A stretch of DNA of 9,743 nucleotides from Thermoplasmata archaeon (GCA_021827885.1 JAKAUD010000074.1:1-9743), one strand, 5' to 3'. Positions 1-6,048 are shown, counted from the first letter of the stretch. Numbers and translations: made by a program. Notes: a model not told the origin generated them from the sequence alone.

Positions 1-1
1 C

Positions 2-277
2 GCCCTCAAGAACGACATTGAGGCGGATCGGTCTTACCTGAGGGACGACAGGATGCTCTCGTCCTGGATGTTCCTGAATCTTCTATCACTCAATCTCCAC
101 TTCCAGATACTGAATATGATTGACGGCAAGTACAGCGTCAGGGATGCCCTCCTGATTCTGTCAAGGATAAAAGTATACGATCTGGGGAAACAGGAGATGC
201 TGGGAAAGATACCAAAGAAGTCAAGGGAACTTGTCGATCATCTGAAGATAGACCTTGACATATTACATAAAAAATGA
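2..277 (+). CDS. C-terminal fragment of a DDE transposase (IS4/IS1634-like), cut by the window edge
   Basis: The reading frame is open from base 2 to a TGA at 275-277 and gives 91 residues, starting ALKNDIEADRSYLRDD. This looks like the end of an IS4/IS1634-type DDE transposase: a segment of the type LK-D-E-D-x-x-YLRDDR directly follows the last catalytic Glu region in such enzymes, and it is followed by a hydrophobic helix (MFLNLLSLNLHFQIL) and a basic tail with a PKKSREL motif. The catalytic residues lie outside the window, so I cannot tell whether the gene is intact. An internal ATG at 53 would give a 74-residue ORF but lies inside the conserved part and is unlikely to be a start. It is the only gene on the plus strand and converges with the neighbouring surface-protein gene. 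Family assignment is from recognised sequence style, not from a search. Confidence 0.6.
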   Translation, partial: ALKNDIEADRSYLRDDRMLSSWMFLNLLSLNLHFQILNMIDGKYSVRDALLILSRIKVYDLGKQEMLGKIPKKSRELVDHLKIDLDILHKK

Positions 278-311
278 AGAATTAAGGATTAAATCTAAGA
301 GGAGGCCTTAT

Positions 312-337
312 AACTGTCCTTTCAGTTCTTCTTTTTG
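312..337 (+). terminator. Possible hairpin terminator after the transposase
   Basis: AACTG (312-316) and CAGTT (323-327) can pair around a 6-nt loop and are followed by a pyrimidine/T-rich run (CTTCTTTTTG). It lies 35 nt past the transposase stop. The stem is only 5 bp, so it may be fortuitous; archaeal terminators often need only the T-rich part. Confidence 0.3.
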
Positions 338-580
338 ATCCTACATCAATTACTGGTGTTCTTTGACCCTAAATAAATCATCCGTTCCGAGCCAGAGGGA
401 ACAAGCCAGAGTCTAATTTTGTTTGCAAAAGAAAATATAGTTTAAATCTTGAATAGTGAAAGGCGAGATAAGTAAGGTAAAAATTAGGAACACCGGAAAA
501 TTAATGGAAAAGAAATTCTCTAAATTGAGTGTTCTCCTATCAAAATTACATTACCAGATGAGACTTAAACCACCAAAATA

Positions 581-606
581 GAGAATAAAAATAGAATAAA
601 AATAGT
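581..606 (-). terminator. T-rich terminator of secreted subunit A
   Basis: Read on the minus strand, the sequence just after the TAA stop of the 1332-613 gene is two ATTTTTAT-type blocks separated by TC. Oligo-T tracts without a stem are the usual archaeal terminator. Similar tracts follow each of the other two paralogs and the S-layer-like gene. Confidence 0.6.
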
Positions 607-612
607 CTACTT

Positions 613-1332
613 TTACGGTGCAGATGTTTCAATCGTAACAAATGTGAATGCTACTGTTTGGTCCATATAGCCGTCACCTGCTAGTGATCCAAGGCCAAAG
701 AACAGGTAGTAGGTGTATGAACTCTGGGGTTCAATCACTGTTCCGGGAGATGGGTAACTTGATGCTCCATACGTCCATCCATTTATTGTACCAAGATTAG
801 ATGCGACAAAGTTGAGATTTGCATCCGACGGATCCAGGAATGTTACGTTTGTATTCTGATATCCGGCTAGCGTTGGCGCAGAGGGCGATCCAGCTATCAT
901 TCCTACTGTTCCTGTGTTGGTTACAGTTATTGCGAATTCTACGACATCACCTGGTGCAAGATTAGTTATAGTAATAGTTTGGGTAATTGTCTCCGTTCCA
1001 TCAGACGCACCTGTTATCAAAGGATGTACTTGAGGTAGTTGGGTATTGCTACCATATCCTATTATTACTACACCATGATGTGGCGAGTCTCCTGGCCCTC
1101 CGTTTGGACCATTTGGAGATTGTGGAGGAGATGATGGAGATCCAGTTATCGTTAGCTGAGTGTTCTGAGCGTTTGTACTGTACACTAAGAGTGAATCTGA
1201 GAAACTGAACGTTCCTGCCGTAGTATTCACGCTTGTGTTTATGGTCCCTGTAAATGCAGAGAATGCCAGCGAGCCACTCATGACCACCAGCACCGGTACC
1301 ATCATCATTACTAAGAGTTTCTTGTTAAACAC
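613..1332 (-). CDS. TasA/camelysin-like secreted fibre subunit, paralog A
   Basis: A 239-residue secreted protein. Residues 1-25 form a signal peptide: basic KK at 4-5, hydrophobic core LLVMMMVPVLVV, then SGSLAFSAF with a likely cut after A23 or S25. The mature start AFTGTINT...TTAG (26-40) matches the AF-N-D...ASGT opening of TasA-family proteins, and NLAPGDVVEFAITVTNTG (124-141) matches their NLKPGD...NNG segment. A strand TYYLFFGLG (207-215) and a terminal VAFTFVTIETSAP follow. Residues 65-105 form a Pro/Gly/Ser-rich insert with two His (SPHHG) that its paralogs lack. Several N-x-S/T sites are present. The mature chain contains no Lys or Arg and no Cys. The GTG start is chosen because GGTGA lies 6 nt upstream, exactly as in both paralogs. 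A polymerising fibre or pilus subunit is inferred from the family. Confidence 0.75.
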   Translation of the reverse strand: MFNKKLLVMMMVPVLVVMSGSLAFSAFTGTINTSVNTTAGTFSFSDSLLVYSTNAQNTQLTITGSPSSPPQSPNGPNGGPGDSPHHGVVIIGYGSNTQLPQVHPLITGASDGTETITQTITITNLAPGDVVEFAITVTNTGTVGMIAGSPSAPTLAGYQNTNVTFLDPSDANLNFVASNLGTINGWTYGASSYPSPGTVIEPQSSYTYYLFFGLGSLAGDGYMDQTVAFTFVTIETSAP

Positions 1333-1345
1333 CTTTTGTCACCAC
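1255..1345 (-). repeat. 91-nt 5' block shared by subunit genes A and B (copy 1)
   Basis: This segment covers the ribosome-binding site, the GTG start and the signal peptide codons of gene A. It differs from 2661-2751 at only four positions, all third-base silent changes in F, V, L and K codons. Downstream of it the two genes diverge strongly, apart from a short identical run over the NTTAG codons. Confidence 0.85.
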
Positions 1346-1360
1346 TTAAGTTATCTTCTT

Positions 1361-1383
1361 CGGAATACAAACAACTTAGGAAG
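1361..1383 (-). promoter_or_regulatory. Conserved leader element upstream of subunit A
   Basis: On the minus strand this reads CTTCCTAA-GTTGT-TTGTATTCCG. The same two half-elements with a 5-nt spacer occur upstream of paralogs B and C, in every case ending 28 nt before the GTG start. It is followed by GGTGA 6 nt before the start. It could be a regulator site, an initiator or a 5' UTR element of the mRNA. Confidence 0.6.
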
Positions 1384-1430
1384 GACTATTTTAGAAGAAT
1401 ACTCAGTACAAGTTGTATATTCTTGAAGTT

Positions 1431-1447
1431 CTTAAAATATAAATACG
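1431..1447 (-). promoter_or_regulatory. Candidate TATA box for subunit A
   Basis: On the minus strand the sequence reads GTATTTATATTTTAAG, a fair archaeal TATA box. If used, transcription would begin near 1410 and leave a leader of roughly 80 nt that contains the conserved 23-nt element. Weaker AT-rich alternatives lie nearer the gene (around 1411-1420 and 1387-1398), so the start site is not settled. Confidence 0.4.
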
Positions 1448-2029
1448 AATAGAAAGAACGCTGACCCCAGGAGCCTAATGAAATATGAGTGTGAGAAGGA
1501 AGTCTCTTCTTGTGGGTCGAATTCTTCTTTGACATAGGAATTATTATTTTCCTTTCAAATCTTACAAAAAGCGAACTGAGATCATCCTTCCCGGGATTTC
1601 CTATGCTTACTATTTGATGGCTGTTGTATGTCACTGTTTATGGAAAGTGGTAAAACGAGAGAAACTGATTACTAACAGCTAGGATCTAGTTTGAGCCTAA
1701 ATCGTTAAAATAATATTAGAAGACTTAGGATTATACCCGGTAAATCGAAAAAACTTAGGACCTTTTAGTTTCTTGTAATTTGTTAAAACGGTTTTCAAAA
1801 ATGAATATTCAGAACCTACTATGGAATGTTGTTTTATTAACGGCGAATGGGAAGCAGATAATGGAAAGCTGGCGATGAGAAAATTAAGAATGACAAATAA
1901 ATGGAAGGGATTTGTTCAGCTATCGCACTTAACCTACGAATAGCCTGAACGCCAATCAACTGGATATGAAACTCACTGCTTTTTACCAATGTATTATCCC
2001 TTTAGAAACTTGGAGTAGAGATTTGATCT
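1448..2029. other. Non-coding stretch between subunit genes A and B
   Basis: About 580 bp with no convincing gene on either strand. Short ORFs exist (for example an 82-codon minus-strand frame at 1634-1386 that runs into the leader of gene A, and a 25-codon plus-strand frame at 1801-1878), but none resembles a known protein. Two copies of ACTTAGGA, 30 bp apart (1723-1730 and 1753-1760), repeat part of the conserved leader element. No RNA gene was recognised. A divergent or decayed relic cannot be excluded. Confidence 0.5.
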
Positions 2030-2058
2030 TAAAAAATGAGATTAAAAAATTAAAAATA
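2030..2058 (-). terminator. T-rich terminator of subunit B
   Basis: On the minus strand, CTATTTTTAATTTTTTAATC and a further T6 run begin about 18 nt after the TAA stop of the 2738-2076 gene. There is no strong stem; this is a typical archaeal oligo-T terminator and implies that gene B is transcribed separately from gene A. Confidence 0.6.
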
Positions 2059-2075
2059 GGAGAATTTCTGCATCT

Positions 2076-2738
2076 TTACGGACTTGATGTAACGTCTGTT
2101 GTCAAAGTTAGAGAAAGGGTTGAATCCTGTAGGCTGTTTTGATTTCCGTAACTGCCAAGCGCGATACTCAAGTAATACGTTGCAGAATCACCTGGCGCCA
2201 ATGTAACAGGTGGAGTAGAGGTTGGCGCAAAATTGTAGTATGCATAACAGAATCCGGGAACTCCCTCAAGCCACCCAAGATTGGTTGGGCCCCAGTACAC
2301 TGAGTTATTCACGATCTCCCAGCTGGGAACTGTAGGGTTTGAAACTATTTGTGGCCATCCAACCGTCATACCAACGGTGCCCGTATTCGTGATTGTGACC
2401 TCGATGATCACGTAGTCAAGAGGTGCAAAATTTGTTACTTCCACAGTTTGACTTATTGATGAAGAACTTGATGATACTGTTCCAAGATCAAATGGCATTG
2501 AACCTGGAGAAGGCCCTCCAACGGTAACCTGGTTGCCTGTTTCGGAACAAGATACTGTCACTGCCGTATTTGTTGCATCAGAGCCGATGAGACTGAGATC
2601 CTGCGAAAAGCTAAGAACACCTGCCGTAGTATTCACATTGGTGGTGATTGATCCCTGAAATGCAGAAAATGCCAGCGAGCCACTCATGACCACCAGCACC
2701 GGCACCATCATCATTACTAGGAGTTTTTTGTTAAACAC
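2076..2738 (-). CDS. TasA/camelysin-like secreted fibre subunit, paralog B
   Basis: A 220-residue secreted protein whose first 27 residues are identical to those of paralog A (MFNKKLLVMMMVPVLVV then MSGSLAFSAF). Mature landmarks: AFQGSITTNVNTTAG (26-40), NFAPLDYV (103-110; the family PGD has become PLD) running into TITNTGTVGM (115-124), then LAPGDSATYYLSIALGS (180-196) and a closing strand LSLTLTTDVTSSP. It is the only paralog with cysteines (C64 and C164), which could form a disulfide within or between subunits. The mature part has no Lys or Arg. GTG start with GGTGA 6 nt upstream. It has its own leader and its own T-rich terminator. Fibre or pilus subunit by analogy to TasA; it could equally be an adhesive or tip variant. 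Confidence 0.75.
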   Translation of the reverse strand: MFNKKLLVMMMVPVLVVMSGSLAFSAFQGSITTNVNTTAGVLSFSQDLSLIGSDATNTAVTVSCSETGNQVTVGGPSPGSMPFDLGTVSSSSSSISQTVEVTNFAPLDYVIIEVTITNTGTVGMTVGWPQIVSNPTVPSWEIVNNSVYWGPTNLGWLEGVPGFCYAYYNFAPTSTPPVTLAPGDSATYYLSIALGSYGNQNSLQDSTLSLTLTTDVTSSP

Positions 2739-2751
2739 CTTTTGTCACCAC
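2661..2751 (-). repeat. 91-nt 5' block shared by subunit genes A and B (copy 2)
   Basis: Covers the GGTGA site, GTG start and signal-peptide codons of gene B, 87 of 91 bases identical to 1255-1345. All four differences are silent. The third paralog (5' end near 3726) shares the protein sequence only in part (MINKKLMVAVIIPVLVV) and much less of the DNA. Confidence 0.85.
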
Positions 2752-2766
2752 ATGCCTTATCATATC

Positions 2767-2789
2767 TAGAATACAAGTGCCTTAGGAAG
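2767..2789 (-). promoter_or_regulatory. Conserved leader element upstream of subunit B
   Basis: Minus-strand reading CTTCCTAA-GGCAC-TTGTATTCTA. It ends 28 nt before the GTG start, the same distance as in the other two paralogs, although the DNA between it and the GGTGA site has diverged. Confidence 0.6.
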
Positions 2790-2810
2790 CAGATGTACTT
2801 AGATTTTGAA

Positions 2811-2829
2811 TGTATTTATGGTATATACC
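2811..2829 (-). promoter_or_regulatory. Candidate TATA region for subunit B
   Basis: On the minus strand the region reads GGTATATACCATAAATACA. Either TATATA (2822-2827) or ATAAATA (2813-2819) could act as the TATA box, about 75-90 nt before the start codon. The choice cannot be made from sequence. Confidence 0.35.
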
Positions 2830-2987
2830 GCTGCTCCATTCCGTTCAAATAATTTCTTGCTAAGTATTTTGGCATTATTTTCCGGAACGCTAGATATCAA
2901 TCGTCATTTAATTTTTGAAGCTGGAATCGGAATATGGATGACCTTATCTCCCTTTCTTATGGAAGTTGTCGATCACGATTATTTTGA

Positions 2988-3008
2988 GAAAAATAAAAAT
3001 AAATAAAA
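2988..3008 (-). terminator. T-rich terminator of subunit C
   Basis: On the minus strand, TTTTATTTATTTTTATTTTTC lies about 20 nt past the TAA stop of the 3726-3028 gene. It matches in position and composition the tracts after the other two paralogs. Confidence 0.6.
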
Positions 3009-3027
3009 GAACGGTAGAAAAGTATCT

Positions 3028-3726
3028 TTACGCACTGGAAGTAGCAACAGTGTTAAGGGTAAGGGTGAAGGATGCTCCTTGCGTAGTTGCTCCCAGTCCA
3101 AGACCTATCAAGAGGTAGTAAGTTACTGACTGGCCCTGTTCAAGCGTTGTAGGTGGTGCGTTTCCGAGATATCCGTTACCGTTTCCTATGTTGTAGAGGA
3201 ATCCAGTTGCGGTCCAAAGACCTCCCCAATGTCCTCCAATGTTGAAGTCAGAGTCTGGAGAGACGGACAGTCCTGCAGGGGAAATTGCTGATGTTGTTAG
3301 TGTAGGTACAGGCACAACCATCCCTACAGTGCCGGTATTTGTAATCGTGACCTGGAAAATGACTACGTCACCCGGAGCAAGTCCGTTGAGTGAGATGCTT
3401 GTCGTAATTGCGCTGGATGTTGATGATATTGTTCCAAAGTCGTCAGGCCCAACATTGACAGTCCAGCCTATTGACTGCCCATTGTAATTATTATACCCTC
3501 CGTTTGTTCCAGTCACCTGATAGTTATATCCGTTGCTCGATACAGACAGAATCGTGTTTTCTGCATTTGACTGTATTAATGCCACGTCCTGCGAGAATGT
3601 CATAGTTCCCGCAGTTGTGGTAACGTTTGTCGTGATATTTCCCGTAAAGGCCGAAAAAGCGAGAGACCCGCTCATGACAACCAGCACGGGTATTATCACA
3701 GCAACCATCAGTTTCTTGTTTATCAC
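3028..3726 (-). CDS. TasA/camelysin-like secreted fibre subunit, paralog C
   Basis: A 232-residue secreted protein and the subunit gene nearest the signal peptidase (113 bp after its stop). Signal region MINKKLMVAVIIPVLVV followed by MSGSLAFSAF. Mature landmarks: AFTGNITTNVTTTAGTMTFS (26-45), GLAPGDVVIFQVTITNTG (115-132) with VGM at 134-136, an Asn/Gly/Tyr-rich loop (64-84), GQSVTYYLLIGLG (198-210) and a closing strand FTLTLNTVATSSA. These match the TasA/camelysin pattern of an N-terminal AF...AGT strand, a PGD turn and an N-x-G strand. No Lys, Arg or Cys occurs in the mature part. N-x-T sites lie at N30 and N34. GTG start with GGTGA 6 nt upstream. It is the most diverged in its signal peptide, so A and B are probably the younger pair. 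Role as a fibre subunit is inferred. Confidence 0.75.
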   Translation of the reverse strand: MINKKLMVAVIIPVLVVMSGSLAFSAFTGNITTNVTTTAGTMTFSQDVALIQSNAENTILSVSSNGYNYQVTGTNGGYNNYNGQSIGWTVNVGPDDFGTISSTSSAITTSISLNGLAPGDVVIFQVTITNTGTVGMVVPVPTLTTSAISPAGLSVSPDSDFNIGGHWGGLWTATGFLYNIGNGNGYLGNAPPTTLEQGQSVTYYLLIGLGLGATTQGASFTLTLNTVATSSA

Positions 3727-3754
3727 TATTAGTCACCAGATACATTATATAATA

Positions 3755-3777
3755 CGGCATACAAATCGATTAGGAAG
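3755..3777 (-). promoter_or_regulatory. Conserved leader element upstream of subunit C
   Basis: Minus-strand reading CTTCCTAA-TCGAT-TTGTATGCCG, ending 28 nt before the GTG start. It is retained although the surrounding leader differs from those of genes A and B. Candidate TATA boxes further upstream are AATTAAAATT (3814-3823) and ATATTTAATA (3831-3840), the latter touching the stop codon of the signal peptidase gene. Confidence 0.6.
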
Positions 3778-3839
3778 AACAAGTAAATCTCAACTGTACT
3801 GATTCAAGTTTAGGAATTTTAATTCTCAAGTATTAAATA

Positions 3840-5021
3840 TCAGGTCCAGTGGCTTTTCCTCCTGGATACCCCTGACCCTTCTAACAGAAACGACCCCACT
3901 ATTCCCAAAGCCAGGACTGAAGCAGCTATCTTGCCATATATCAGAAGATATCCAAGATAGGGGATATGATACGTGACAATTCCAACGACCTCATTCCCCG
4001 GTACCTTTGCAGGGTCATCCACGGGGTTGGCAACCCCCCTTGTTCTGAAATATAGAGACCCGTTTTCAGAATATATTCCCACGACCATGTGCGCGTATAA
4101 TGTTCCTTTGTCCCAAGGTGCGTGGAATTCTATGATGTCTCCGACCTTCACATCTTGGGGAGGAACAGGGTTTATTATCAGTAATGACCCTGGAGTAATA
4201 ACCGGATACATGCTACCAGTTGGGTCTGCCTCAATTGTGTGAAAATAGTATCCTCCCGCGGACATCACTGCTAATGCCAGAACAATGGTAGCAAGGGCTA
4301 TGTCTGCCTTCCTTACCTTCCTGGAATTCGTTATCTTCCTCTTTGACTTGAACAGTTTCTTAACCGAAGGAGTCTGCCCTATGGTAAAATAAGTTATACT
4401 GAAAATGATGGATATTGCCAGAATCTCCCATACAAGGTTAAACAGGGCATTCACGTTCTCTGAAATGCCCAAAAATGAGAGGATTGAGTACAAAACGAAA
4501 AAAATGGTTGGAGACAGAAGTTTTCTTCCAGAGACTATGTAAAGGAACGAGATGTATATTCCAAATGTTACATCGAATCCTAAGTTGAACAAGAGGATCC
4601 TAGATATCGACTGAATACTGTAAGGGAAATATACGGGGGTAATGGTGAGGAAATACATTATTCCAGCCAATATTGCTCTACGGAAACTGTTCCTCCTTCC
4701 AGAGTCAAGAGGAATAGAAAACGTCAAGGGTAGAAGGGTAAGCGAGAACAAGAGACTATAGGCAATGCTCTCCACGAAATCAATTGAGTAAAAATGTAGA
4801 TGAAATGTTTTAGTGATTACGGGAGGAAGAACAAGCATAATTGCAAATATTAAAAAGAAGACAACTGAGTAAAAAGCTTTCGAGTCCCCCCTGTATTTCG
4901 AGATAAAGAATACAATTGAGGGTAGAAATACCAACAATGGTACCCATGTGCTCACTTTAAGAAAATATGTCATCTGCCATGACAGGATGTAAATAACCAG
5001 GAGCAGCCATGTCTTCTTCAT
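3840..5021 (-). CDS. Polytopic signal peptidase I (archaeal/ER type, SipW-like), probably dedicated to the neighbouring subunits
   Basis: A 393-residue membrane protein. Residues 1-215 are very hydrophobic and form about six to eight membrane segments; a basic loop (221-238) and a further membrane segment (about 239-257) lead into a signal peptidase I domain. The nucleophile is S270 in TGSMYPVI, followed by PGSLLIINPV and VKVGDIIEF; H311 in YAHMVVGI is the general-base histidine typical of archaeal and ER enzymes. The conserved TKGD-x-N motif is TRGVAN (327-332), lacking the usual Asp, while D335/D336 remain. A last membrane segment (about 355-380) and a short basic tail close the protein. 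Its ATG overlaps the stop of the DUF5305-like gene (ATGA), so the two are translationally coupled. Placed beside three SipW-type substrates it probably cleaves their signal peptides outside the membrane. The multi-pass N-terminus is much longer than in general secretory Sec11 enzymes. Confidence 0.85.
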   Translation of the reverse strand: MKKTWLLLVIYILSWQMTYFLKVSTWVPLLVFLPSIVFFISKYRGDSKAFYSVVFFLIFAIMLVLPPVITKTFHLHFYSIDFVESIAYSLLFSLTLLPLTFSIPLDSGRRNSFRRAILAGIMYFLTITPVYFPYSIQSISRILLFNLGFDVTFGIYISFLYIVSGRKLLSPTIFFVLYSILSFLGISENVNALFNLVWEILAISIIFSITYFTIGQTPSVKKLFKSKRKITNSRKVRKADIALATIVLALAVMSAGGYYFHTIEADPTGSMYPVITPGSLLIINPVPPQDVKVGDIIEFHAPWDKGTLYAHMVVGIYSENGSLYFRTRGVANPVDDPAKVPGNEVVGIVTYHIPYLGYLLIYGKIAASVLALGIVGSFLLEGSGVSRRKSHWT

Positions 5022-5992
5022 GTATTCTTTAACTCCGCGTAGTACTCCGTTCCTCCTAGCTCAATGAATACTTTATCTTCAAATATGAACAGTGGCCTCT
5101 CCGTAATGATAGACATCTTAACTATGTCCTCTGACTTCGCCACTCTTTTTGCATCCTTCGAAGGGCCGTTTGCGAGTTCCACCAAGATATCTGCGTACTC
5201 CTTCCTGAAATCTGCCACTCTGTCCTTCTTCCTCTTCATACCGATCAAAGAGAGGGCGGCTACCCCTATACCTACAGGTATAAGGACGAAGGAGAATTCT
5301 TTATCCATAGGTAGGAATGGAGGGTCTCCAGTCATCTCATTTCTTGTAACTTTTAACACATCCGCTGCAGTGCTATTAGGGCCGGTCACAACGTATTCGT
5401 TGTTGGTAGTGTTGCTAATCGTGAGGTTAGAATTCGAAACAAGAGACCCTACGTAACAGGAAAGAATCATTTTGATTGAAAAAATTGAACTCTTTGACTG
5501 ATTGAGCTGACTGTTGATAATTCCTGCCTCGGTGAAATTTTCGATAGGGCTAATGTTCATTTCCATACTCTTAGACTGGCCTGAAGTGACAGGTTCGCTC
5601 CATGATTTCTGATAAACTAATTTCGACCATTCAGGGTAAGTTGAGTTAAGAATGACATAGTAGTATACAGAAATATTTGCAGAACCTTTAGATGAGCCTG
5701 AGTAGTTGAGAGTTACGGTATCAAACATCCCTCTGGTTATATTCGTGAAAACTACCGGTGGGTTTGTGAGTGTCACGTTATCGCCATAAAGCAGGTTATT
5801 ATTGAGTTGGACCCTCAGACCAAGGGAACAGCTTAACATATCTGTACCTATAACGACCGATTCAATCCTTGGCCTCGGCTCAAGAAATACTATTGCTCCA
5901 GATGTCATTAGAGCGATTCCTATAGCAATGGCAATAACTCGAAGTATGGTTGCGACCTTCTTTTTTTTCTTTTTTTCACTGGATTGCTTCAT
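5018..5992 (-). CDS. DUF5305-like membrane protein
   Basis: A 324-residue protein with a short cytoplasmic start rich in lysine (K7-K12), a membrane segment (about 13-37), an extracellular domain of about 195 residues with many N-x-S/T sites, a second membrane segment (about 234-251, FSFVLIPVGIGVAAL) and a cytoplasmic tail of about 70 residues. The tail, with FRKEYADILVELANG then RVAKSEDIVKMSII and FIELGGTEYYAEL, resembles the end of DUF5305 proteins, which in archaea often sit beside SipW-type signal peptidases. The ATG at 5992 is preferred over an in-frame GTG at 6001 because GGTG lies 6 nt before it, as in the other genes here. Its stop overlaps the start of the signal peptidase gene. Function is not known; a docking or assembly partner for the fibre system is inferred. 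The name rests on remembered family patterns. Confidence 0.65.
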   Translation of the reverse strand: MKQSSEKKKKKKVATILRVIAIAIGIALMTSGAIVFLEPRPRIESVVIGTDMLSCSLGLRVQLNNNLLYGDNVTLTNPPVVFTNITRGMFDTVTLNYSGSSKGSANISVYYYVILNSTYPEWSKLVYQKSWSEPVTSGQSKSMEMNISPIENFTEAGIINSQLNQSKSSIFSIKMILSCYVGSLVSNSNLTISNTTNNEYVVTGPNSTAADVLKVTRNEMTGDPPFLPMDKEFSFVLIPVGIGVAALSLIGMKRKKDRVADFRKEYADILVELANGPSKDAKRVAKSEDIVKMSIITERPLFIFEDKVFIELGGTEYYAELKNT

Positions 5993-6048
5993 TCCTTCCA
6001 CCCCACGATTAATGTGGAAGTAGTTCTTCTTATCCTAAATGAGGACAT
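5989..6048 (-). CDS. Possible 19-codon upstream ORF ending on the DUF5305-like start
   Basis: In the 107-bp gap, GGTGA-TAA-ATG opens a small frame (MSSFRIRRTTSTLIVGWKE) whose TGA overlaps the ATG of the DUF5305-like gene (ATGA arrangement). The ATG lies in one arm of a possible GGACAT/ATGTCC stem (6066-6071 with 6043-6048), with the GGTGA in the loop. It could couple translation between the upstream and downstream genes, but so short a frame may be chance. Confidence 0.2.
   Translation of the reverse strand: MSSFRIRRTTSTLIVGWKE

Larger units (their letters stand above)
278..612. other. Non-coding gap between the transposase end and the first secreted-protein gene
   Basis: This 335-bp AT-rich stretch lies between two convergent genes. 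Apart from the possible hairpin at 312-337 and the T-rich terminator at 581-606 I see no gene, RNA or repeat. The right end of the insertion sequence should lie somewhere here, but because its left end is outside the window no terminal inverted repeat or target duplication can be identified. Confidence 0.5.

Noticed and set aside
1386..1634. 82-codon minus-strand ORF upstream of subunit A
   Set aside because: It overlaps the candidate promoter of gene A, has no good ribosome-binding site and no protein-like pattern; composition looks like translated intergenic DNA.
2806..3006. 66-codon plus-strand ORF between subunits B and C
   Set aside because: It occupies the promoter and leader of gene B and the terminator of gene C and shows no recognisable protein features.
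613..3726. The secreted paralogs as class III (type IV) archaeal pilins
   Set aside because: They lack the basic K/R-G-hydrophobic prepilin peptidase site before the hydrophobic segment; instead the hydrophobic part precedes an A-x-A/A-x-S type cut, and a signal peptidase I lies next door.
3524..3760. 78-codon minus-strand ORF overlapping the start of subunit C in another frame
   Set aside because: It is a shadow of the subunit C signal-peptide region; the in-frame GTG with GGTGA shared by three paralogs decides the real frame.
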